This document shows positions 7,961 through 13,567 of a DNA stretch of 13,567 nucleotides, piece by piece (positions within the stretch are counted from its first letter, which is position 1; each line of letters starts with the position of its first letter). Position numbers and translations under genes: made by a program. The stretch lies in contig JAJYOQ010000066.1 in NCBI GenBank assembly GCA_021796135.1, positions 1 through 13,567 of the forward strand. Direction: 5' to 3'. This stretch comes from Bacteroidota bacterium. GTDB lineage: Bacteria > Bacteroidota > Ignavibacteria > Ignavibacteriales > Ignavibacteriaceae. The notes beneath the pieces were generated by a model that ran no database searches, had not been told where the DNA came from, and saw only the letters and a list, made by a program, of their open reading frames with translations.

Positions 7961-10003
7961 CTATTTAAAAAAAAATGATACCATCATGTCAATTAGTTTT
8001 ATTCCAATAAAAGGAATTACTAAACCTCCCATTCCATAAACCCAAAGATTCCGGATCAAAATTCCTGTAGCTCCTATTGGTCTGTATTTAACTCCTTTAA
8101 GCGCAATTGGTATAAGAGCCAGAATTATTAAGGCATTAAAAATAACTGCAGAAAGGATGGCAGATTCAGGCGTCGATAATTTCATAATATTTAGAGCATT
8201 CAATCCGGGAATGGTAACCATAAATAATGCAGGCACAATAGCAAAATATTTTGCTACATCATTTACAATAGAAAAAGTTGTCACATTCCCACGAGTAATT
8301 AATAATTGTTTCCCAATTTCAATTACTTCAAGCAGCTTAGTAGGGTCATTATCAAGATCAACCATATTTGCTGCTTCCTTCGCTGCTTGCGTTCCGGAAT
8401 TCATTGCAACGCCGACATCAGCTTGTGCTAAAGCAGGGGCATCATTAGTGCCATCGCCCATCATTGCTACGAGCTTTCCACTTTTTTGTTCTTCAATAAT
8501 ATACCGGAGTTTATCTTCCGGTTTTGCTTCTGCAATATAATCATCTACTCCTGCTTGAGCAGCAATAAATTTAGCTGTGAGAGGATTATCTCCGGTTACC
8601 ATTACTGTCTTAACTCCCATTTTTCTGAGTCTATCAAACCTTTCATGTATTCCTGGTTTAATAATATCTTCCAGCTGTACAACACCAATAGCATTTTTAT
8701 TTATTGAAACAACGAGGGGAGTCCCACCGTTTTCAGCAATGTTTTTTACTTTATTGTCAATTTCATCAAATAAATGCACGCTTTTAATGCTCCATTTATT
8801 TATAGCATCCCAAGCACCTTTTCTGATCTCAGTTCCATCCTGAAGATTAACCCCGCTCATTCTTGTTTCCGCGGAAAAATTTATAAACGACGCGTTATCA
8901 TGTGCTAACGGAAAAACATTAGGACTTATTTTTTCAGCTAGTTCTACAATTGATTTACCTTCAGGAGTGCTGTCGGATAGTGAACTTAATGCTGTATGCT
9001 TTATGAACTCTTCCTTACTATAACCGTTAACCGGGAAAAAATTTGTAGCTTTTCTATTCCCAATTGTTATTGTCCCTGTCTTATCCAAAAGTACTACATC
9101 AATATCTCCCGCAGTTTCAACAGCTTTCCCTGATTTTGCAATTACGTTTGCTCTTAAAGCTCTATCCATACCTGCAATACCTATTGCAGATAGCAAACCG
9201 CCGATGGTAGTTGGTATTAAACACACAAATAATGATATAAGAGCAGCAATACTTATAATTGTTTTGGAATATTCTGCAAATGGCGCTAGGGTGATTACGA
9301 CAAGTAAAAAAACAAGAGTAAACCCTGCAAGTAAAATTGATAATGCAATTTCATTAGGGGTTTTTTGCCTATTAGCTCCTTCAACTAACGCTATCATTTT
9401 ATCTAAAAAAGTTTCTCCCGGATTGGCTGAAACTTGGACAATAATTTTATCGGATAGAACTCTTGTACCGCCTACAACACCGGACTTATCGGTTCCAGCT
9501 TCTCGTATTACCGGAGCAGATTCTCCAGTAATCGCTGACTCATCAATTGAAGCTAGCCCTTCAATAATTTCACCGTCAGAGGCAATTATATCACCTGCTT
9601 CAGCAATATAAACATCCCCTTTTTTTAATAATGATGAGCTAATAATTTCAATAACCCCATTTTCTCTCAGTATTTTTGCAGGCGTGTCTTCTCGTGTTTT
9701 TCTAAGAGATTCGGCTTGAGCTTTTCCTCTTTCTTCCGCAATAGCTTCAGCGAAATTTGCAAATAAAATAGTAAAAAATAATAAAATTGTTATTGTTAAG
9801 TTATACCCCAAACTTTCATGAGTTGCAGCAGGGTTAGAAATAGAAATAAAAGTAATAACTAACATTATTACTGTCCCAATTTCTACAGTGAACATTACAG
9901 GATTTTTCATCATGTATAAAGGATTTAACTTTACAAAGGATTGTTTAACTGCTTGTCTAACAAGTTCTGGTTCAATTAATTTAATCTCACGTTTTCTTTT
10001 CAT
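7961..10003 (-). CDS. kdpB: Potassium-transporting P-type ATPase subunit B (KdpB)
   Basis: KdpB is the catalytic P-type ATPase subunit that hydrolyses ATP and drives K+ uptake through KdpA. The 680 aa are full length. Actuator-domain TGES lies at 159-162, the phosphorylation motif DKTGT at 307-311 (Asp307, the same number as in E. coli), the nucleotide-domain motif FSAETRMSG at 376-384 with KGA at 394-396, and the hinge GDGTNDAP at 516-523. The TM5 charged pair is Asp582/Lys585 in NDVAKYF, matching E. coli Asp583/Lys586. Ser162 of TGES, the residue whose phosphorylation switches off the E. coli pump, is present. Membrane segments occur at about 38-88, 218-275 and from 577 to the end. The ATG follows the kdpA stop by 15 nt, with AAGGAT in the gap as a likely ribosome binding site. 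Confidence 0.98.
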   Translation of the reverse strand: MKRKREIKLIEPELVRQAVKQSFVKLNPLYMMKNPVMFTVEIGTVIMLVITFISISNPAATHESLGYNLTITILLFFTILFANFAEAIAEERGKAQAESLRKTREDTPAKILRENGVIEIISSSLLKKGDVYIAEAGDIIASDGEIIEGLASIDESAITGESAPVIREAGTDKSGVVGGTRVLSDKIIVQVSANPGETFLDKMIALVEGANRQKTPNEIALSILLAGFTLVFLLVVITLAPFAEYSKTIISIAALISLFVCLIPTTIGGLLSAIGIAGMDRALRANVIAKSGKAVETAGDIDVVLLDKTGTITIGNRKATNFFPVNGYSKEEFIKHTALSSLSDSTPEGKSIVELAEKISPNVFPLAHDNASFINFSAETRMSGVNLQDGTEIRKGAWDAINKWSIKSVHLFDEIDNKVKNIAENGGTPLVVSINKNAIGVVQLEDIIKPGIHERFDRLRKMGVKTVMVTGDNPLTAKFIAAQAGVDDYIAEAKPEDKLRYIIEEQKSGKLVAMMGDGTNDAPALAQADVGVAMNSGTQAAKEAANMVDLDNDPTKLLEVIEIGKQLLITRGNVTTFSIVNDVAKYFAIVPALFMVTIPGLNALNIMKLSTPESAILSAVIFNALIILALIPIALKGVKYRPIGATGILIRNLWVYGMGGLVIPFIGIKLIDMMVSFFFK

Positions 10004-10018
10004 CTTTTTGTAATCCTT

Positions 10019-11713
10019 TTATATTGAAAAATATTCTGCAATGGGACCGACGGCTAATGCAGGGAAGAAGGAAAGAGCAGAAATAACAAGTATTACAGCG
10101 AAAAGGACAATACCAAATGCAAAACTGTCCATTCTTAGAGTTCCGTCAGATTCGGGGATATATTTTTTTTCTGCAAGTAATCCGGCTATTGCGACCGGTC
10201 CGACTATTGGTAGAAATCTGCCTATTAACATTATCACTCCATCCATTATATTCCAAAATGGAACGTTCGCCATTAAGCCAGTAAACTCAGATCCGTTATT
10301 TGCCGAAGCAGAAGAAAATTCATAAAGCATTTCTGAGAATCCGTGGTATGAAGGATTTGTAATCCATCCAGTATTTGGATTTATTGCTGCTATATGAGAT
10401 GATATTGCAGTTCCTAGCAAAATTAAGAATGGATGCAGAAGTATAATCAATGCTGCAATTTTTACCTCTTTAGCTTCTATTTTTTTACCTAAGAATTCAG
10501 GAGTTCTTCCTACCATTAATCCTGCAATAAATACAGCAATAATCAGAAACATGAAGAAATTTATAAAACCGACTCCAACACCTCCGTAAATACAGTTTAT
10601 CATCATATCCAATAACAATACTCCTCCAACAAGAGGATTAAAGCTATCATGATCCGAATTTGAAGATCCATTAGATGTTACTGTAGTTGCTACACCCCAA
10701 TATGCTGAAGCTGCAGGACCAAATCTAACTTCTTTACCTTCCATATTTCCTGTAGGCTGACTTATACCCATTTTTGCAATAAGTGGATTTCCACCAACTT
10801 CGTTCTTAACAGCAAAGGCAGTAAAACCAATATATATTACCGCCATTACTATGAAAAATACTGCTGCTAATCTTTTCTTATTTAGATAAAATCCAAAAGT
10901 GAAAACCAGAGCCATTGGAATTAATAATATATCTGCACATTCTATTATGTTTGTAAAATAATTTGGATTTTCAAAAGGATGCGCAGAATTTGCGCCAAAA
11001 AATCCTCCGCCGTTTGTACCAAGCTGCTTGATAGCAACAATCGGAGCAGCCGGTCCAAGTGCTACGGTAACTTTATCTCCCTGAATCGTTTTAAGCGTTT
11101 GTGGACCTTGGAAAGTTGCCGGTGTACCATTAAGTAATAAAATGACAGCAACAACAACTGCTAAGGGAAGAAGTATTCTTGTATTTGTTTTTAAAAATAG
11201 TGTATAAAAATTACCAAGATTGCTTGCCTTTTTCTGAGACAGTCCTTTATAAATCAAAGCTAAAGCTGCAATACCCGTTGCCGCACTTACAAACTGCATG
11301 TAACAAACAACAAGCAACTGAGAAAAATATGAAAGCCCTGTCTCTCCTGAATAATGCTGGATGTTTGTATTTGATATAAAGCTTATTGCTGTATTAAAAG
11401 CAAGTGTCGGTTCCATCCCGCTGATTCCGGCAGGATTCCAGAATGGTATTATCCCTTGAATTAGGAAAATTACAAATGCCCATACAAAAAAAAATATGTT
11501 CAGCATTAGCATTGCTTTCATATTTTCTTTCCAATCCATTTCCCTTTTTGGATCAATTCCGCAAATCTTGAATATGAAATTCTCAAGAGGCAAGAAAAAG
11601 TCTGTCCAAACTTTTTCACCTATGAAGATTTTGCTAATATATTTCCCTAATGGATAGGAAAGGATTATCGTTAATAAAAGGATTACAAGTATACCTAATA
11701 TTTCATTATTCAT
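10019..11713 (-). CDS. kdpA: Potassium-transporting ATPase subunit A (KdpA)
   Basis: KdpA is the K+-selecting, channel-like subunit of KdpFABC in the inner membrane, related to the SKT (Trk/Ktr) potassium transporter fold. The 564 aa match E. coli KdpA. The four pore-loop signatures are present in order: SFISNTNIQHYSGE (111-124, with the filter-region Gln119), GTNGGGFFG (232-240), TSNGSSNS (346-353) and ANNGSEFTG (471-479). About ten hydrophobic membrane segments can be counted. The start follows the kdpF stop by 8 nt, and TAGGATGAAAC before the ATG supplies an AGGA Shine-Dalgarno sequence that overlaps the kdpF stop codon. No key residue looks altered, so this should be a working potassium subunit. 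Confidence 0.98.
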   Translation of the reverse strand: MNNEILGILVILLLTIILSYPLGKYISKIFIGEKVWTDFFLPLENFIFKICGIDPKREMDWKENMKAMLMLNIFFFVWAFVIFLIQGIIPFWNPAGISGMEPTLAFNTAISFISNTNIQHYSGETGLSYFSQLLVVCYMQFVSAATGIAALALIYKGLSQKKASNLGNFYTLFLKTNTRILLPLAVVVAVILLLNGTPATFQGPQTLKTIQGDKVTVALGPAAPIVAIKQLGTNGGGFFGANSAHPFENPNYFTNIIECADILLIPMALVFTFGFYLNKKRLAAVFFIVMAVIYIGFTAFAVKNEVGGNPLIAKMGISQPTGNMEGKEVRFGPAASAYWGVATTVTSNGSSNSDHDSFNPLVGGVLLLDMMINCIYGGVGVGFINFFMFLIIAVFIAGLMVGRTPEFLGKKIEAKEVKIAALIILLHPFLILLGTAISSHIAAINPNTGWITNPSYHGFSEMLYEFSSASANNGSEFTGLMANVPFWNIMDGVIMLIGRFLPIVGPVAIAGLLAEKKYIPESDGTLRMDSFAFGIVLFAVILVISALSFFPALAVGPIAEYFSI

Positions 11714-11721
11714 GTTTCATC

Positions 11722-11799
11722 CTAAAATTTCTCGGGTTTAATTAATACATAGAGCAGGTAAGCAAATACTGCAATACTCACTATCAATAAAATTATCAT
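11722..11799 (-). CDS. kdpF: KdpF small subunit (25 aa)
   Basis: This 25-codon ORF lies directly before kdpA. Its product is one hydrophobic helix that ends AYLLYVLIKPEKF, closely matching the C-terminal pattern of E. coli KdpF (GYLVYALINAEAF). KdpF is the lipid-like small subunit lodged between KdpA and KdpB that stabilises the complex. The ATG at 11799 is preceded by AAGGGG, a strong Shine-Dalgarno sequence that overlaps the TAA of the preceding 28-aa ORF. The TAG at 11724-11722 leaves 8 nt before the kdpA ATG. The position, size and terminal motif together make the call firm although the protein is very short. Confidence 0.92.
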   Translation of the reverse strand: MIILLIVSIAVFAYLLYVLIKPEKF

Positions 11800-11809
11800 C
11801 TTTTTCCCC

Positions 11810-11896
11810 TTAACTAAGTTTGTCAAAAAAATTGATTGACTTGAAACAAATAATAAATAATACAAATGCTAAGCATGAAAGATAAATTACTAACAT
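11810..11896 (-). CDS. 28-aa single-helix membrane peptide upstream of kdpF
   Basis: An ATG at 11896 opens a 28-codon frame ending in TAA (11812-11810). A good ribosome binding site (AAAGGAAATAAAT before the ATG) precedes it, and 10 nt separate it from kdpF. The product begins MLVIYLSCLAFVLF, is hydrophobic through about residue 18, and ends KSINFFDKLS, so it would be one membrane helix with a short charged tail. It is not a second KdpF, since it lacks the Y-x-L-I-x-P-E-K-F ending. From memory, other kdp operons carry a comparably tiny ORF ahead of kdpF whose tail resembles a C-E-R-L motif; F-D-K-L here may be its counterpart. It may be an extra pump subunit or assembly factor. An untranslated leader with a chance ORF is the alternative, made less likely by the strong ribosome binding site and the tight coupling. 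Confidence 0.65.
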   Translation of the reverse strand: MLVIYLSCLAFVLFIICFKSINFFDKLS

Positions 11897-11925
11897 ATTT
11901 ATTTCCTTTCTTTGCATTTAACTCG

Positions 11926-11940
11926 TCAATCGGAATGCCA
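11926..11940 (-). promoter_or_regulatory. Candidate imperfect sigma-54 (-24/-12) promoter for kdp
   Basis: On the - strand TGGCATTCCGATTGA has the -24 element TGGCA and, after exactly ten bases from GG, a TTGA where TTGC is expected. The one poor base is the -12 C. Transcription would begin near 11914, 18 nt before the 28-aa ORF and just upstream of its ribosome binding site. An NtrC-type regulator gene 0.9 kb away makes a sigma-54 promoter reasonable. A sigma-70-class promoter cannot be excluded. Confidence 0.4.
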
Positions 11941-11954
11941 ATATTTAATATCTT

Positions 11955-11980
11955 GATCATTTTATATATAAAAGTTGATC
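11955..11980. promoter_or_regulatory. Imperfect 26-bp inverted repeat (GATCA ... TGATC)
   Basis: Outer arms GATCA (11955-11959) and TGATC (11976-11980) enclose a self-complementary TTTTATATATAAAA core, with two extra bases (GT) on the right side. It sits about 41 to 66 bp upstream of the proposed kdp start. It could be an operator or bent AT-rich site. The core is low-complexity, so chance is a real alternative. Confidence 0.3.
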
Positions 11981-12054
11981 TGGCAAGCACTTAAGAATAT
12001 ATTAGTTATTAATTCAAATTAGAGCATTATTTTTAATCCGATCAAAATGACATG

Positions 12055-12072
12055 GCCATTTTTCAAAATGGC
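12055..12072. promoter_or_regulatory. 18-bp inverted repeat, candidate activator (UAS) site
   Basis: GCCATTTTTCAAAATGGC is an 8-bp perfect inverted repeat around a 2-base centre (TC), overlapping a second small palindrome, ATGGCCAT (12052-12059). It lies about 140-160 bp upstream of the proposed kdp start and about 110-130 bp upstream of the proposed start for the 197-aa gene. This is the usual distance for an enhancer bound by an NtrC-type dimer with a Fis-type HTH. No binding partner can be proven from sequence. Confidence 0.45.
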
Positions 12073-12157
12073 ATTATAATTAATATTCAAATAAATTATT
12101 TTCAGTAAAAACCTCTATAATTCTAATTAATTAGCATTGTAATTCTTATTAGTCGAT

Positions 12158-12172
12158 TGGCACTTCAATTGC
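12158..12172 (+). promoter_or_regulatory. Sigma-54 (-24/-12) promoter for the 197-aa gene
   Basis: TGGCACTTCAATTGC matches the sigma-54 consensus TGGCAC-N5-TTGC at every conserved base, with GG (12159-12160) and GC (12171-12172) exactly ten bases apart. The start site would be near 12184, about 31 nt before the ATG at 12215. The element is also part of an inverted repeat (TGGCA N7 TGCCA), so a weaker match exists on the opposite strand pointing towards kdp. Confidence 0.68.
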
Positions 12173-12214
12173 CATTATACAGTCAGTGATGAAATAATTA
12201 GTTTATAAGTTAAA

Positions 12215-12808
12215 ATGAAATGGTTTGAGAAAATATTGAAAGAACAATCGGACATGGAAAATATTTCAATCTATTATGCATCATTAAAATGGACAGAAGA
12301 CATCTCCCATAGCAGAAGTTACAATTTACATAGCTATAATAAGATTATCGGTTCACTAAAATGGGACAATAAAAAGGGTTCATTCGCTTTCGGTGAAGTT
12401 TGTGGAGTGAAATATTACATAAGTAAAAAAGGAATCCTTAAACCACGTTTAATAATTAGGGACATTTATAAAACTGAATTGAACAGTGAACTACCTTATC
12501 GCAAAAAAACAAGCAGCGGAAAGTTAATATTATCTAATGGGCAAATTTTTAATTGGAAGCGTAATGCCTCTTGGAAAAACGAATGGAAATTTTATAGAAC
12601 GGAATATTATGAAGCAGGGAATTATGAAAAGGCTTTTAAGATCCTTATAACCTTCACCTCAATAACTTCCTCAAGTAAATCTGGCTGTTTTGTTAAAGTC
12701 CATGATATAAATCTGGAAAATAATATTCTTTCAATGATGCTTTTACTTGGGATGTATTATATTGCTACTTCAGTTGATGATAATCTAATAAGTATTACTT
12801 TAGATTAA
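12215..12808 (+). CDS. Uncharacterised 197-aa protein next to kdp
   Basis: I do not recognise this protein with confidence. It is rich in aromatic and basic residues and has alternating patterns that suggest beta strands: GSLKW (46-50), GVKYYISKKGILKPRLIIRD (64-83), SGKLILSNGQIFNWKR (101-116). A short hydrophobic segment sits near the C-terminus (ILSMMLLLGMYYIAT, 171-185). There is no signal peptide. The strand pattern resembles small Tubby/LURP-one-like beta-barrel proteins, which often end in a similar hydrophobic helix, but this is a weak impression. An in-frame TAA 9 nt upstream supports the ATG at 12215; there is no strong Shine-Dalgarno sequence. It has its own sigma-54 promoter, is divergent from kdp, and is convergent (15-nt gap) with the sigma-54 activator gene. 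Context suggests regulation with the potassium pump; its role is unknown. Confidence 0.85.
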   Translation: MKWFEKILKEQSDMENISIYYASLKWTEDISHSRSYNLHSYNKIIGSLKWDNKKGSFAFGEVCGVKYYISKKGILKPRLIIRDIYKTELNSELPYRKKTSSGKLILSNGQIFNWKRNASWKNEWKFYRTEYYEAGNYEKAFKILITFTSITSSSKSGCFVKVHDINLENNILSMMLLLGMYYIATSVDDNLISITLD

Positions 12809-12815
12809 AATCTAA
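12800..12815. terminator. Possible AT-rich bidirectional terminator hairpin
   Basis: TTAGATT AA AATCTAA forms a 7-bp inverted repeat spanning the stop codon of the 197-aa gene, in the 15-nt space before the convergent regulator stop. A second copy of TAATCTAA at 12781-12788 could pair alternatively with TTAGATTA at 12800-12807. The stem is AT-rich and neither strand has a clear T run, so termination is only suggested by location. Confidence 0.25.
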
Positions 12816-12823
12816 GAATATTA

Positions 12824-13567
12824 TTATTCAATCCCATAAGCTTGAAGTTTTCTATATAAGGTTGTTAACCCTATTCCAAGGAGTTCGGCAGCTTTTGTTT
12901 TATTACCCTTTGCTTGGTTAAGAATTTTTAATATATGTTCTTCTTCTAATTCTTCAAGATTTACAATCTCTTTAATAACTGAGGTTGAATCAATTCTACT
13001 CTCAAGCAATTCTGATGGAAGAGATGTCACTTTTAACTCATTAGAATTTGTAAGAATAATAGCACGCTCAATTAAATTCCTTAGTTCACGGATATTCCCC
13101 GGGAAATTGTACTCTATTAATCTCTGTAAAAACTCATCATCAATTTTTTTTACGTTCTTTCTTAATTTGACCTGATAGTAATTTACAAAACCGTTAACAA
13201 GCAATGGAATATCTTCTTTCCTTTCTCTTAAGGAAGGCAGATTTATTTTCATGACTCCAATACGATAATAAAGATCCGAGCGAAAATGACCATTTTTAAT
13301 TTCTTCTTCAAGATTACGATTTGAGGCAGCAATAATTCTTACATCAACAAAAGTTGTTTTCGTGTCGCCAGATTTTATAAAACTATTTGTTTCAAGTACT
13401 CTTAGTAATTTAGATTGAATTGAAATATCCATTTCACCAATTTCATCTAAAAATAAAGTTCCCAAATTAGCTTCTTCAAATAATCCCTTCTTATTTTTAT
13501 TAGCCCCGGTAAAAGCACCAGCTTTATATCCGAACATCTCAGACTCAAGCAATTCCTTCGTAAATGA
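12824..13567 (-). CDS. NtrC-family sigma-54-dependent regulator, C-terminal part (truncated by window end)
   Basis: The frame is open to the last base of the window and reads SFTKELLESEMFG before the GAFTGA loop, so the protein continues beyond position 13567; a TTG at 13552 is internal, not a start. The visible 247 aa include the sigma-54-contacting GAFTGA, Walker B GTLFLDEIGEM, the sensor I-type RIIAASNRNLEEEI and an arginine-rich FRSDLYYRIGVMKINLPSLRERKEDI segment (named by its parts FRSDLYYR and LPSLRERKEDI). NFPGNIRELRN and a C-terminal Fis-type HTH (KGNKTKAAELLGIGLTTLYR) follow. Walker A and any N-terminal receiver domain lie outside. In this lineage such regulators commonly sit beside kdp, in place of OmpR-type KdpE, so it is the likely response regulator for the kinase at 4308-6164. 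A receiver domain and that pairing are inferred, not seen. Confidence 0.93.
   Translation of the reverse strand, partial: SFTKELLESEMFGYKAGAFTGANKNKKGLFEEANLGTLFLDEIGEMDISIQSKLLRVLETNSFIKSGDTKTTFVDVRIIAASNRNLEEEIKNGHFRSDLYYRIGVMKINLPSLRERKEDIPLLVNGFVNYYQVKLRKNVKKIDDEFLQRLIEYNFPGNIRELRNLIERAIILTNSNELKVTSLPSELLESRIDSTSVIKEIVNLEELEEEHILKILNQAKGNKTKAAELLGIGLTTLYRKLQAYGIE

Larger units (their letters stand above)
11897..12214. other. Divergent intergenic control region
   Basis: This 318-bp gap separates the left-running kdp operon from the right-running 197-aa gene. It is very AT-rich, shows no credible ORF, and contains outward-facing sigma-54-like promoters near each end with two inverted repeats between them. 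The pentamer TGGCA (either strand) occurs five times: at 11940 on -, 11981 on +, 12069 on +, 12158 on + and 12174 on -. No riboswitch-like structured leader is visible, and the space between the proposed kdp start and its first ORF is too short for one. Confidence 0.7.

Noticed and set aside
11941..12200. CRISPR or tandem repeat array suggested by repeated TGGCA and CATTATA words.
   Set aside because: The words are too short, unevenly spaced and on both strands; promoter elements and inverted repeats explain most of them.
11897..12214. A c-di-AMP (ydaO-type) or other riboswitch ahead of kdp.
   Set aside because: The region is AT-rich without a GC-rich multi-helix core or terminator, and the likely leader is under 30 nt.
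13535..13552. Start of the sigma-54 regulator at the TTG at 13552.
   Set aside because: The TTG lies inside the conserved ELLESEMFG segment just before GAFTGA and the frame stays open to the window end; the gene is truncated, not short.

Overview
The window is AT-rich (about one third G+C by eye) and looks like chromosomal DNA from the Bacteroidota/Ignavibacteria side of the FCB group. The grounds are a KdpD split into a stand-alone KdpD/Usp protein plus a separate HAMP-PAS histidine kinase, a sigma-54-type (NtrC-like) regulator beside kdp instead of an OmpR-type KdpE, and a TTTGCG-rich intergenic repeat of a kind I associate with that group. The lineage is an inference. No phage, IS, CRISPR, rRNA or tRNA was seen.

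Region 1 (49-4306, + strand) is housekeeping: the ribosome-associated GTPase HflX, an aromatic amino acid/histidine ammonia-lyase overlapping it by 11 nt, and the RmuC recombination-limiting protein. The lyase has Ser-Ser-Gly where the family's MIO cofactor normally forms from Ala-Ser-Gly. A short TTTGCG repeat lies between the lyase and rmuC.

Region 2 (11896 down to 4308, - strand) is a compact high-affinity potassium uptake operon. The order is a 28-aa single-helix ORF, kdpF (25 aa), kdpA, kdpB, kdpC, a short kdpD (KdpD + Usp domains only) and a membrane histidine kinase. The last two overlap by 14 nt. KdpFABC is the ATP-driven K+ pump; the KdpD-like protein and the kinase are presumably its sensor pair. 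The operon ends 1 nt from the convergent rmuC stop.

Region 3 (11897-12214) is a 318-bp divergent control region. It holds a textbook -24/-12 (sigma-54) promoter pointing right, an imperfect one pointing left into kdp, and two inverted repeats between them that could be activator sites.

Region 4 (12215-13567) holds an unrecognised 197-aa protein driven by the right-pointing promoter. Convergent with it is the C-terminal part of an NtrC-family sigma-54 activator (AAA+ domain with GAFTGA, Fis-type HTH) that runs off the window. The simplest reading is one regulatory unit: kinase and split KdpD sense K+ or turgor, the NtrC-like regulator activates sigma-54 promoters, and both the kdp operon and the 197-aa gene respond. 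The two least described parts are the 28-aa ORF ahead of kdpF and the 197-aa gene.
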